DNA of 14,807 bases from NCBI GenBank assembly GCA_002338605.1, contig DDIP01000364.1, positions 1-14,807 of the forward strand, written 5' to 3'. Source of the stretch: Proteobacteria bacterium UBA1847 (lineage in GTDB: Bacteria; Pseudomonadota; Gammaproteobacteria; Steroidobacterales; Woeseiaceae). Position 1 is the stretch's first letter. Each line of letters opens with the position of its first letter. The notes beneath the pieces are model-generated. The model ran no database searches and was not told the origin of the DNA. It saw nothing but the letters and a program-made list of their open reading frames with translations. A program made the translations under genes and the position numbers. This document shows positions 6,557-14,112 of this stretch, piece after piece.

Positions 6557-6585
6557 TTGACAGTCTATTGGCGCCTACCTATCGT
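6557..6585 (+). promoter_or_regulatory. sigma-70-type promoter of the adenosyltransferase gene
   Basis: TTGACA (6557-6562, perfect), a 17-nt spacer, then TATCGT (6580-6585, four of six). The expected start falls at 6591-6592, exactly at the ATG of the downstream gene, and no SD is visible there. This predicts a leaderless mRNA. Confidence 0.55.
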
Positions 6586-6591
6586 GGTCCG

Positions 6592-7140
6592 ATGGGAAAT
6601 CGATTAAGCAAGATTTACACACGCACCGGCGATGACGGCACGACCGGACTCGGTGACGGCAGCCGAGTTGCGAAAGATTCAGTCCGGGTCGAAGCCTATG
6701 GCACCGTGGACGAAGCAAATTCGGCAATCGGCATGATTCTCGCCCAGGACTCGGTGCCGGAGCGGGTACGGAAATGCCTTACCGAGGTCCAGCACGACAT
6801 GTTCGAACTTGGCGGCGAGTTGTGCATCCCGGGCCACAGTGCAATAAAGCAGGACTTCATCGACCGACTGGAGTCCGACCTCGACGGTTTCAACGCCGAC
6901 CTGCCGCGGTTGAAAGAATTCATTTTGCCAGGGGGTGGCCAGGCCGCTGCCGCTTGCCATCTCGCGCGCACCATCGTACGTCGCGCCGAGCGTCGCGTCG
7001 GCACACTGGCTTCCAGCGAAGACGTGCGCAACGAATGCGGCAAATACCTGAACAGGCTTTCGGATCTGCTGTTCGTTATTGCTCGGGTTCTCGCTCGTGC
7101 GGAATCCGGACAGGAAGTACTCTGGGACCGGGAACGATAA
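6592..7140 (+). CDS. pduO: PduO-type ATP:cob(I)alamin adenosyltransferase
   Basis: Encodes 182 aa. It transfers the adenosyl group of ATP to cob(I)alamin (or cob(I)yrinic acid diamide) to make the coenzyme B12 form; cytoplasmic, usually trimeric. The family landmarks are all present: the N-terminal ATP-binding stretch K-I-Y-T-R-T-G-D-D-G-T-T-G-L (7-20), Y-G-T-V-D-E (36-41), L-P-G-G (112-115), R-R-A-E-R (130-134) and Y-L-N-R-L-S-D-L-L-F (152-161). ATG 6592 is chosen because the conserved N-terminus begins a few residues later; the open frame can extend to TTG 6568 without support. No cobalamin riboswitch is seen in the short upstream region. No other B12 genes are nearby. It heads a likely operon with the VOC and hydrolase genes. 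Confidence 0.92.
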   Translation: MGNRLSKIYTRTGDDGTTGLGDGSRVAKDSVRVEAYGTVDEANSAIGMILAQDSVPERVRKCLTEVQHDMFELGGELCIPGHSAIKQDFIDRLESDLDGFNADLPRLKEFILPGGGQAAAACHLARTIVRRAERRVGTLASSEDVRNECGKYLNRLSDLLFVIARVLARAESGQEVLWDRER

Positions 7141-7165
7141 AGCCAGCAAGAAAAGGGAGAGCGTC

Positions 7166-7537
7166 ATGAAGTTAGGTGCATTTTCGGTCAGCCTGAGCGT
7201 TGCTGACATTGAGAAATCAAAGACGTTTTATGAGGCTCTTGGATTTTCGGCGATCGGTGGTGAGGCGGATCAGGGCTGGCTCATCATGCGCAATGGGTCA
7301 ACGACCATCGGCCTGTTCCAGGGCATGTTCGACAGGAACATGCTGACATTCAATCCTGGCTGGGACGCGCAATGTGCGACGCTCGATTCTTACGACGATG
7401 TGCGCACGATTCAACGCGAGCTGCTGACCCGCGGTATTGAGCTGGCCGACACCGTCGATGAAAAAACGGAAGGCCCGGGCAGCATTACGGTAGTCGATCC
7501 CGATGGCAACCCGATTCTTATCGATCAGCACGTCTGA
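7166..7537 (+). CDS. VOC (glyoxalase/bleomycin-resistance fold) protein
   Basis: Encodes 123 aa from ATG 7166 with a good SD (AGGGAG, 7154-7159), 25 nt after the adenosyltransferase. A single VOC domain covers the protein: the start F-S-V-S-L-S-V-A-D-I-E-K-S-K-T-F-Y-E is the typical beta1-alpha1 of the fold, and D-P-D-G-N-P-I-L-I-D is the typical last strand. The usual first-strand metal His appears to be replaced by Ser, so metal-dependent catalysis (glyoxalase I, dioxygenase) cannot be assumed. The specific substrate is unknown. The next gene begins inside its 3' end. Confidence 0.85.
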   Translation: MKLGAFSVSLSVADIEKSKTFYEALGFSAIGGEADQGWLIMRNGSTTIGLFQGMFDRNMLTFNPGWDAQCATLDSYDDVRTIQRELLTRGIELADTVDEKTEGPGSITVVDPDGNPILIDQHV

Positions 7538-8447
7538 TATCGCCAGACGGCACGTTTTCCTCGTCATCGTCGCCGCCCTGCTCGCCGCGTGCGGCGCGGC
7601 AGGTAAACCGCACGCCAGCATCTACGCTTTTGAGTCGACCGACACGCTGATTCCGTCGCGAGGTATTTCGATTCCGGTTACGTTCGTATCGCCCGTCGCA
7701 ACAGGTGACGAGGCTTTTCCCCTGGTCGTAATGGCGCATGGGCACGGTGGCACGCGACATGAGAGTGGCGGTTACAAGGACGTCGCGGCGCGACTTGCAG
7801 AAATCGGCATCGCTTCGATTCGCATGGATTTTCCAGGATGCGGCGACAGCCGCGAGTCGTTTATCGAGAACAACGTCAGTAACATGCTGGCCGACATCCT
7901 GGCATCTCGAGATTTTGCGATCAACCAACCGGGCATCGACAGGAATCGCGTGGGCCTGTTCGGATTCAGCATGGGTGGTCGCCTCGTGCTCCTTCTCGGC
8001 GATCGGAATAAAGAGTTCAAGGCGATTGCAACGTGGGCGCCGGCAGCATCGAACGGGTCCGGGAGCATGATTTCGTTTCTTGGTGGTGAAACCGAGTACA
8101 CAAGATTCCGCCAGCGCGCGGCCGAAGGCGGTTTCGTTTCGTTTACGACCCAGTGGGGCCAGGAACAGCAACTTGGGCTCAAATGGTTTGAAGATCTGGA
8201 GAACAGCAACCCACTGGACGTGACGAGCAGGTTTGAAGGATCACTCCTGGTGCTTTACGGCGACCAGGATACCGTGGTGTTACCTGCGGTGTCCGAGGCT
8301 GTCATCGCAATGGCGGTGAATACCCGTGACGTCGTGAGGCACGTCATTGCAGGGGCCGGTCATGGACTGGGCATCTACAGCGGAGAGGCCGGGAAAGCAG
8401 AAAACGCGATATCGGAAACAGTCAGATTCTTGAGTGACAGGCTTTAA
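7503..8447 (+). CDS. lipoprotein alpha/beta hydrolase
   Basis: Encodes 314 aa from ATG 7503, overlapping the VOC gene by 35 nt in another frame. No later in-frame ATG, GTG or TTG precedes the signal sequence, so this start is well supported despite a weak SD. The lipoprotein signal ends in L-L-A-A-C with Cys30, giving a rather long n-region. The alpha/beta-hydrolase (dienelactone hydrolase/peptidase-like) core shows the oxyanion-side motif V-M-A-H-G-H-G-G (76-83), nucleophile Ser156 in G-F-S-M-G-G, probable acid Asp256 in G-D-Q-D-T-V, and His287 in G-A-G-H-G-L. All catalytic residues are intact. An esterase or peptidase acting at the envelope is likely; the substrate is unknown. It is the last gene of the run starting at 6592. 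Confidence 0.85.
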   Translation: MATRFLSISTSDIARRHVFLVIVAALLAACGAAGKPHASIYAFESTDTLIPSRGISIPVTFVSPVATGDEAFPLVVMAHGHGGTRHESGGYKDVAARLAEIGIASIRMDFPGCGDSRESFIENNVSNMLADILASRDFAINQPGIDRNRVGLFGFSMGGRLVLLLGDRNKEFKAIATWAPAASNGSGSMISFLGGETEYTRFRQRAAEGGFVSFTTQWGQEQQLGLKWFEDLENSNPLDVTSRFEGSLLVLYGDQDTVVLPAVSEAVIAMAVNTRDVVRHVIAGAGHGLGIYSGEAGKAENAISETVRFLSDRL

Positions 8448-8499
8448 CAAGTTTCGCTTTTTGCTATTAGTATCCGAGCGCCAGACGTACAACGCATAC

Positions 8500-8712
8500 C
8501 GATTGCGCCCGCTGCCGGCGAGCCCCCGTCGAAGAACCACTGCTGGCTGTCGCCGGCTAGCTACTACGGTCTGCCCAGCGGGCTGAGCGGGGCGATTCGT
8601 CGTGATATCCCGAATTTCATCGAGGCCAAGGACACGCCCATAGATACGAACGTCATCGACGAACCAGTGTGGGTAATGACATCTTGTCATTCAATCGCGT
8701 CAGCAACACCAA
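8500..8712 (-). pseudogene. eroded LamG-gene remnant downstream of the intact LamG gene
   Basis: On the minus strand, 8712-8692 encodes I-G-V-A-D-A-I-E-stop, matching the C-terminal I-G-H-V-A-D-A-V-D-stop of the other remnant at 10377. About 30 nt later, 8663-8604 encodes F-V-D-D-V-R-I-Y-G-R-V-L-G-L-D-E-I-R, nearly identical to residues 204-221 of the intact LamG protein (DNA of 8605-8660 is near-identical to 9655-9710). Similarity then fades into a degenerate linker ending near 8500. The N-terminal part of the LamG domain is absent. There is no start codon context, so this is a non-functional piece of a former second copy. Confidence 0.7.
8675..8691. repeat. perfect inverted repeat between the LamG remnants
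   Basis: AATGACA (8675-8681), loop TCT, TGTCATT (8685-8691). The corresponding place before the intact LamG gene (about 10364-10380) is similar but imperfect. It could be a hairpin or a dyad site, or an accident of the duplication. Confidence 0.5.
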
Positions 8713-8717
8713 TACTG

Positions 8718-10325
8718 TCACTCCATGACGAAATCGAAGCTGAAGTCTTTGCACACGCTATTAACTAATGGGATGTGGTCGGCTGTCTCAATTCCGAATC
8801 TTTGAGAAGGAGCTTGAGAACGATAGACCCCGGACAGATCGTAAGCTTGAATATATAAGTCCACTCCCCGCTTGCTATCCTCGTACAGGTCGGCCAGCCG
8901 CGACCAGTCTGCGTAAGAACGGAATTCCAATCGATACTCACCGTGCGCTCCTGATGTCGTGGAAACAAGCGGTTTAGGTCGCGCGGCGTCGAACGTTCCA
9001 TCTGCGAAAATTCCAACGCTCATGCCCGGCAATACGGGACCAACCCAATGCGAAATCGATCCCGAAATCGTACATTCTAGCAACCGCAACTGTTGATCCC
9101 ACTCAACACGTTGACCAGGTTCTATTTTGAAGCGACGACTGTTGCCGCTGTCAAATCTCGCTTCTCCTCCGGCCCAAACGGCGATTCCGTAAGGGAAGTT
9201 GGCTTCTTTAACAAATCGCAATGCGACAGGTACCGATGCGACAACCGCGGCTGTGAACTGGCCACTTTCGTCGGTGAGAACCTCGACCAGAGGAGCGCCT
9301 GGGACTTGATTTACGATCGCGTATATCTGAACTCTGGTGCCTGCGACTCCCTGACCCATCGCGTCGGTCACTTTGCCTTGGAAAACGGCTTGCGATTCAG
9401 GGTTTGCAATCTGCTTACCCGGGTCGTTCCAGTTGGACGAATCACCGGTCTGGCCATCTGGCACCACCAGCGTGCCACCGAGCGGTGGCTGCGTGCTAAT
9501 CACTTCTTCAGGCACGTCAATGCCTGTCCCGGGGCCGCCAGCCACTGGTAATTTCGGTGTACCGCCCCTCAGTGCTGAAGGGTTTGTCTGGTACTGATCG
9601 CCGGGCAGTCGGGTCGGCTCGGATTGTCCGCCTGTGTGGGCAAGGGTGTTCCTGGATATGCCCCGAATTTCATCGAGACCAAGGACACGCCCGTAGACAC
9701 GAACGTCATCTATGAACAGGTCTTCGGCCGTGAATCGAAAACTATCGCTACGCGTGCCAACCCAGAACGAGTCCTCCGCGTCATACGGGTTTTCGGCAAG
9801 CGTCCCGTCCACTGCACGATTTCGCCAATAGAGCTTGTACTCCTGCACCTCGTAGTCGAATGTCGCAGCCACGAACAACCAGGAATCGTCATCTCGTACC
9901 GCATTTTTTTGCGTCAGGCCGTTTCCGCTTCCGTACAGCGTTAGCGACGAGCCTTGAACAACAATAGCCGGAATGCCGCCGCGCGCACCGGTCGAGAGGA
10001 TCGTCTGCGGAGTATCTGTCGTAACGGAAGGTAACTTGAACCAGGCGGTGATCGTGAACTGGGGACAGGCCTCATGGTGCAGATCAAGAAATGATCGCAT
10101 CGCTGTATCGCCCGTTATATGCAGTGCCTGACCGTATTTGCCGTCGCGAAATTCAGGCTCCGCTGCGCGTCCATCTGCGATCATCAGGCCGTCGTAACCG
10201 CTACCCGATGCGTCCACCAATGAACCGTCAAAAGGATAGTGGGCATCGCAACGAGAGGCCGCCACATCGTCACACAGCAGAACTGCGAGAATGAAGCAGG
10301 TAAATAAGTTCGATTTGATGGTCAT
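8718..10325 (-). CDS. secreted LamG-domain protein with carboxypeptidase-regulatory-like domains
   Basis: Encodes 535 aa. ATG 10325 is preferred because GGGA lies 6 nt upstream; ATG 10331 and TTG 10337 are in frame alternatives. Signal peptide 1-24 (cleavage after A-A-S). Residues about 29-220 form a LamG/concanavalin-like domain: it opens with Y-P-F-D-G-S-L-V-D-A-S-G-S-G-Y-D-G and closes with F-I-D-D-V-R-V-Y-G-R-V-L-G-L-D-E-I. A Pro/Gly/Thr-rich linker (230-312) leads to a beta-sandwich repeat typical of carboxypeptidase-regulatory/Cna-B-like domains (G-K-V-T-D-A-M-G-Q-G-V-A-G-T, 317-330, to T-D-E-S-G-Q-F, 351-357). A second such domain lies at about 425-500. There is no catalytic motif, so a surface binding or adhesive role is likely. 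Degenerate relatives lie on both sides. Confidence 0.8.
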   Translation of the reverse strand: MTIKSNLFTCFILAVLLCDDVAASRCDAHYPFDGSLVDASGSGYDGLMIADGRAAEPEFRDGKYGQALHITGDTAMRSFLDLHHEACPQFTITAWFKLPSVTTDTPQTILSTGARGGIPAIVVQGSSLTLYGSGNGLTQKNAVRDDDSWLFVAATFDYEVQEYKLYWRNRAVDGTLAENPYDAEDSFWVGTRSDSFRFTAEDLFIDDVRVYGRVLGLDEIRGISRNTLAHTGGQSEPTRLPGDQYQTNPSALRGGTPKLPVAGGPGTGIDVPEEVISTQPPLGGTLVVPDGQTGDSSNWNDPGKQIANPESQAVFQGKVTDAMGQGVAGTRVQIYAIVNQVPGAPLVEVLTDESGQFTAAVVASVPVALRFVKEANFPYGIAVWAGGEARFDSGNSRRFKIEPGQRVEWDQQLRLLECTISGSISHWVGPVLPGMSVGIFADGTFDAARPKPLVSTTSGAHGEYRLEFRSYADWSRLADLYEDSKRGVDLYIQAYDLSGVYRSQAPSQRFGIETADHIPLVNSVCKDFSFDFVME

Positions 10326-10349
10326 AGGCATTCCCAATCGTGGTACACG

Positions 10350-10380
10350 CTTATCGGTGTGTGTGACGACAACTTGTCAA
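10350..10380 (-). promoter_or_regulatory. weak candidate promoter for the LamG gene
   Basis: On the minus strand TTGACA (10380-10375) overlaps the stop codon of the upstream LamG remnant and is followed after 19 nt by GATAAG (10355-10350). The -35 is perfect, but the spacer is long and the -10 poor. Confidence 0.25.
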
Positions 10381-10592
10381 TCAACCGCGTCAGCGACATG
10401 GCCGATTTCTTCCTTGTTCATCGCACGTCCGTATATCTGCACTTCATCAAGATAGTTATCTTTGGCCGGCATCGTTTTGATGCCCTCGCCGAAACTTGCA
10501 ACCGCTGGCTTTGCTTTCCGGCCGAACGCGGTACCCTCGTAACCGTTTCCACCGGAGTCAGCAAGGTTGCCTTCGAATTTACGGGTCGCTAA
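10377..10592 (-). pseudogene. shrunken LamG gene with its middle deleted
   Basis: The minus-strand frame encodes F-E-G-N-L-A-D-S-G-G-N-G-Y-E-G, equivalent to residues 32-46 of the intact LamG protein. It passes through F-G-E-G-I-K (intact: Y-G-Q-A-L-H, 64-69) and jumps at once to N-Y-L-D-E-V-Q-I-Y-G-R-A, equivalent to residues 202-214, ending V-A-D-A-V-D-stop at 10377. About 130 residues of the beta-sandwich are missing although the frame is kept. No signal peptide or in-frame ATG lies upstream; only a GTG at 10706. It cannot fold as a LamG domain and is called a pseudogene. Confidence 0.7.
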
Positions 10593-10700
10593 CTGGCTGA
10601 TAATAAACAAAAAGACTGTTTGGCCGTTGTGCCTGTTCACACTACGGTTTTCCTGTCGCAACCTGGGCGTTGGTCGCAAATCGAAAAAACCCGCTCGCGC

Positions 10701-10729
10701 AGACACGCTCTGGAATATTAAGCGTGTTT
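10701..10729. promoter_or_regulatory. inverted repeat upstream of the sigma-factor gene
   Basis: AGACACGCT (10701-10709) and AGCGTGTTT (10721-10729) are complementary over nine positions with one wobble, around an 11-nt AT-rich loop. It sits about 90 nt before the sigma-factor start and just outside the LamG remnant. It may be an operator for the sigma/kinase operon or a transcript hairpin. No T run follows on the + strand. Confidence 0.4.
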
Positions 10730-10751
10730 CCGGGCTCTAATCCGCCAGCCC

Positions 10752-10780
10752 TTGTCAGCGTCAGTCTGCCCCCGTACCGT
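10752..10780 (+). promoter_or_regulatory. weak candidate promoter of the sigma/kinase operon
   Basis: TTGTCA (10752-10757), 17-nt spacer, TACCGT (10775-10780, three of six). The predicted start at about 10787 would leave a 30-nt leader with little SD. The evidence is weak. Confidence 0.25.
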
Positions 10781-10816
10781 TCAACCATCAGAATAAGAAT
10801 GTTCCGGGCCAATGGA

Positions 10817-11395
10817 ATGGACAAAAGCCAGCAACGCCAGCACGTGCAACAATTGCTTGTCGCGATCGATCGTGGCGAGGATGGCGCGCTCGCACAACTC
10901 GTCGAGCTGGTGTATCCGGACCTGAAAAAGCTCGCGCATTTTCAGCTGGCACATGAGCGTCCCGGGCACACCTTGAATACGACAGCGATCGTGCACGAGG
11001 CCTTTGTTCGCTTGTCGGGCACGGACGGTGCTTACAAAGATCGCGCGCACTTTCTCCGTGCTGCGGCAACCGTTACCCGTCATGTCCTGATCGACTATGC
11101 ACGCAAGCGAAACGCCGAAAAACGCGGCGCTGGTGTTGAAGCTATGACGCTGAACGACGATCGTTACGAAAAAGCCGACGACATGCTGGCAGTTCTGGCG
11201 CTGGACGCCGCTATTAAAGATATGGCGAAAGTCGATCCAACTCTCGAGCAAGTCATCGAGTGTCGTTATTTTGCAGGACTAACGGTGCGGGAAACGGCGG
11301 AAGCACTGAACATGTCCGTCCGTTCGGTTGAACGGGCATGGCAAAAGGGCAGAGCGTATCTGACGACGGCGATGGAGACCGCACCCGTTGACTGA
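10817..11395 (+). CDS. ECF sigma factor (TIGR02999-type), partner of the following kinase
   Basis: Encodes 192 aa from ATG 10817; the frame reaches back to 10670 and an ATG at 10799 also exists, but family alignment begins near M-D-K-S-Q-Q. Sigma region 2 spans about 10-100, including R-P-G-H-T-L-N-T-T-A-I-V-H-E-A-F (48-63), hallmark of this ECF subgroup. Region 4 with its helix-turn-helix lies at about 142-182 (L-T-V-R-E-T-A-E-A-L-N-M-S-V-R-S-V). Where ordinary ECF factors have the acidic D-A-E-D that contacts the beta' subunit, this one has N-T-T-A (54-57). It therefore lacks the charge and offers Thr55/Thr56. No anti-sigma factor gene is present. The kinase starts 1 nt after the stop, so the two are co-expressed. 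Likely it directs RNA polymerase to target promoters once modified. Confidence 0.88.
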   Translation: MDKSQQRQHVQQLLVAIDRGEDGALAQLVELVYPDLKKLAHFQLAHERPGHTLNTTAIVHEAFVRLSGTDGAYKDRAHFLRAAATVTRHVLIDYARKRNAEKRGAGVEAMTLNDDRYEKADDMLAVLALDAAIKDMAKVDPTLEQVIECRYFAGLTVRETAEALNMSVRSVERAWQKGRAYLTTAMETAPVD

Positions 11396-11396
11396 C

Positions 11397-13964
11397 ATGG
11401 ACCCCAAGCTGGTGGACGAAATTTTTTCTGCCGCCCTTGATCTCGACGAGACGAAGCGGCTTCCCTATGTCAACAAGCGTTGCGGCGATGACATTGCGCT
11501 GAAGCAACGCGTTCTCGAACTCATCGATGCGGCCAGCCCGGACGAAGACCGTTTCGACAGTCAGTTCAGCGGCATTCGAGATCGCCTGCTCGGTGACGTA
11601 TTTTTGGACGACGGCGATGCCATGCCTGACGAGGAAGACCTGTCTGGCCGCAGCATTGGCTACTGGCGCATCGAGCAACGGCTGGCACGAGGCGGGCTTG
11701 CAACCGTGTACGAAGCTCGTCGCAACGACGGTGAATTCGAGCAGCGCGTTGCGTTCAAGGTGTTGCGGCGCGGCCTCGATACCGACGACCTGGTGGCCCG
11801 CTTCCGGGCGGAACGACAGATTCTGTCCGCGCTCGAACATCCCGGTATCGCCAATATTCTCGATGGCGGCGCACTGGGCGATGGGCGGCCGTACCTCGTG
11901 CTGGAATTTGTGGACGGCAAGCCCATTACGCAGTATGCGCGAGATGCAGATCTGCCGTTGCGGGAACGTGTCGACCTGATGCAGCAGGTTTTGCGCGCGC
12001 TGCATCACGCCCATCGTCACCTCATTGTTCACCGCGACATCAAGCCGTCAAACATTCTCGTATCCAACGACGGCCACGTATCGTTGCTCGACTTCGGAAT
12101 CGCGAAACTGCTGGACCCCGATGCGCTGCCCGGTGCATCCACGCTGACGCGAACCGGTATGTCGCTGCAGACACCGGGCTACTGCAGTCCTGAACAACAT
12201 GCGGGCAGCGCGGTAACGACGGCGTCGGATATCTACCAGGCCGGCGCCGTCCTGTTCGAACTGCTGACGGGAACGCGGCCGCGCATTGTTGCAGAGGGCG
12301 AAATGTCTTTCGATCTGCCATCGCCGAGTTCGATGCTGACAGGCGAAGCTGAGTACTACGCCGTACGCGGTGACCTTGATGCGATCGTGCAAAAAGCGAC
12401 GCATGTTGATCCGACACAACGATATTCCTCGGCCAAGGAAATGGATGCCGATCTGCAGCGCTTTCTCGATGGACGACCCGTTCTTGCACAGCCCGATACC
12501 ATGGCTTATCGCCTTGGCAAACTGCATAAGCGCAGGCCGTGGCTCATCCCGTCAGTACTGACCGCCGGCATCGCAACTCTGGGCTTTGTCATTACCTTGC
12601 TTGCTTACAATAACGAGCTGCGCGTCGAGCAGGAGCGCGCGTTGCAAGCACAAAACTTCCTCATTGAGGTGCTGTCCAGTGCGGATCCGTTTCGTCCCGC
12701 GGACCCGATGCTGGGACGCGACATCACGGTTGTCGAGGCACTGGATCTGGGCGTCCAGAGATTTGACGACAACCTTCTGAAAGATCGCGAATTAAAAGCC
12801 TCTGTCCTGTCATCGATCGCCGCCGTATACGCCAGTCTCGATCAGCACCGAAAAGCGATCAGTTTACAAGAGCAGGCACTGGAGATTCAGCGCGACCTTT
12901 ATGGCTCAAGTTCCGGCGAGGTCTTCGTCAGTTTGAAGTTGCTATCCACGAGCTACCAGACACTCGGTGACTATGACCAGGCGATGTCCCTGTCAAGAAA
13001 CCTGCTGGCGGCTGCAGAAGCAGAATTTGGTCGCGAGCACCCGTCCTGGGGCGACGCAAGATCCGTAAGCGCGCAAATCGCGTACGCGCGCGGTGATTTC
13101 GACGAGGCCGAAGTGGCATTGCATGAGGCTATCGAAAGGTTGCGCAAATCACCCGACGATCATGCGGAGGCACTTGTCGGTGCGTTGCTGCTGCTCGCAG
13201 ACCTGCACATGCATGAAGAAAACCGGGAATCCATGGTCTATGTGGAAGAAGCGCAACAGATCGCGGAGCGATTGTATGGGCCGTCGAGCCTGTCGATGGC
13301 GCTCGTTCTCGCGCAGCGGGCCACGTCGCATTCGGCGGCGCGTCGGTACGCGGAAGCCGAAGCCGACTTCAGGAAATCCATCAGCATCTACGAAGATCGC
13401 ATAGGGCGGGATCACGGAGCCACGCTGTCCACCATCAACAATCTCGGCATTCTCTACAACCGGATGGGCAAAACAGCCGAAGCGGCCGAGTTGTACTCCG
13501 ATGTACTTGAGCGCTACCACGCCAAGTTCGGCGAACGACATCGAACGGTGGCGGATAGCTATCAAAATCTTGCCACTGCATGGACCCGGGATGGGCGTTA
13601 TGAAACATCCATTCCCATGCACCAAAAAGCCTTCGAGATTTACCGGGAAGTTTTCGAAGATGATCATCCTGTGGTCGCCTATCCATTGCTGTCGAAGGCG
13701 TTCGCTGAAGTAAACAGCGGACAATACGAAGATGCGGAAGTCACAGCGACCATGGCGCTCAATATTGTCGAGCGCACCGCCGAAGGAAGCTATCTCGTCG
13801 GCGTCGCGCGTTGCCTTGTTGCCCGAGCGCTTGAAGGCCAGGGTGACCCCGCTGCCAATGATACAATGTCCGACGCGCACCAATTGTTGATCGATAGCAT
13901 TGTGTCCGACACCTACCGGCAATTCTGCCGCGTACCGGAGAATCCGGCGGTCAGGATCAAATAA
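11397..13964 (+). CDS. transmembrane Ser/Thr protein kinase with C-terminal TPR repeats
   Basis: Encodes 855 aa from ATG 11397, 1 nt after the sigma-factor stop; TTG 11388 is an overlapping alternative. After an N-terminal segment (1-88) typical of sigma-linked kinases, a Hanks-type kinase domain runs from about 89 to 360. It shows a glycine loop A-R-G-G-L-A-T-V-Y (98-105), Lys121 (A-F-K-V-L), Glu139, catalytic H-R-D at 212-214 with D-I-K-P-S-N, and D-F-G at 232-234. The activation loop contains several Thr/Ser, and P-E (265-266) ends it. A single membrane helix at 382-403 follows. Residues about 410-850 are TPR repeats of roughly 42 residues, kinesin-light-chain style, expected outside the cytoplasm. 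It probably senses an envelope signal via the TPRs and phosphorylates the sigma factor. All catalytic residues are intact. Confidence 0.92.
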   Translation: MDPKLVDEIFSAALDLDETKRLPYVNKRCGDDIALKQRVLELIDAASPDEDRFDSQFSGIRDRLLGDVFLDDGDAMPDEEDLSGRSIGYWRIEQRLARGGLATVYEARRNDGEFEQRVAFKVLRRGLDTDDLVARFRAERQILSALEHPGIANILDGGALGDGRPYLVLEFVDGKPITQYARDADLPLRERVDLMQQVLRALHHAHRHLIVHRDIKPSNILVSNDGHVSLLDFGIAKLLDPDALPGASTLTRTGMSLQTPGYCSPEQHAGSAVTTASDIYQAGAVLFELLTGTRPRIVAEGEMSFDLPSPSSMLTGEAEYYAVRGDLDAIVQKATHVDPTQRYSSAKEMDADLQRFLDGRPVLAQPDTMAYRLGKLHKRRPWLIPSVLTAGIATLGFVITLLAYNNELRVEQERALQAQNFLIEVLSSADPFRPADPMLGRDITVVEALDLGVQRFDDNLLKDRELKASVLSSIAAVYASLDQHRKAISLQEQALEIQRDLYGSSSGEVFVSLKLLSTSYQTLGDYDQAMSLSRNLLAAAEAEFGREHPSWGDARSVSAQIAYARGDFDEAEVALHEAIERLRKSPDDHAEALVGALLLLADLHMHEENRESMVYVEEAQQIAERLYGPSSLSMALVLAQRATSHSAARRYAEAEADFRKSISIYEDRIGRDHGATLSTINNLGILYNRMGKTAEAAELYSDVLERYHAKFGERHRTVADSYQNLATAWTRDGRYETSIPMHQKAFEIYREVFEDDHPVVAYPLLSKAFAEVNSGQYEDAEVTATMALNIVERTAEGSYLVGVARCLVARALEGQGDPAANDTMSDAHQLLIDSIVSDTYRQFCRVPENPAVRIK

Positions 13965-14001
13965 ATTGGCCCGTGCTGGCGGGATTCCCTCCGGAAATGC
14001 G

Positions 14002-14030
14002 CTTTATTTGGTGATGAGATCAGAATAAAG
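14002..14030. promoter_or_regulatory. inverted repeat upstream of the YIP1-family gene
   Basis: CTTTATT (14002-14008) and AATAAAG (14024-14030) are perfect inverted arms with centres 22 bp apart, close to two helical turns. The site lies about 85 nt before the YIP1 start and may bind a dimeric regulator. A hairpin with a 15-nt loop is the alternative. I see no clear promoter hexamers beside it. Confidence 0.35.
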
Positions 14031-14112
14031 TGGACCGGCTCATGAAAATGGCGCGCGCATACGCTCACCGACTGCAGGAGTGTGCCGATAACAACCACGT
14101 AAAGGAGAATTC

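Noticed and set aside
6504..6591. Cobalamin riboswitch upstream of the adenosyltransferase
   Set aside because: The gap is under 130 nt even with the shorter hisN start, the promoter abuts the ATG, and no B12-box-like sequence is seen.
8448..8717. Integron attC site or insertion sequence as cause of the LamG mosaic
   Set aside because: No integrase or transposase, no terminal inverted repeats with target duplications, and no attC-type core motifs were found; tandem duplication explains the pattern better.
11253..12032. Long minus-strand ORF opposite the sigma/kinase genes
   Set aside because: It lies antisense to strongly supported coding sequence with conserved kinase motifs and has no family signature; it is a GC-rich shadow frame.
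13149..13922. 257-aa minus-strand ORF opposite the TPR region
   Set aside because: It is antisense to the TPR repeats of the kinase and has no recognisable domain or start signal.
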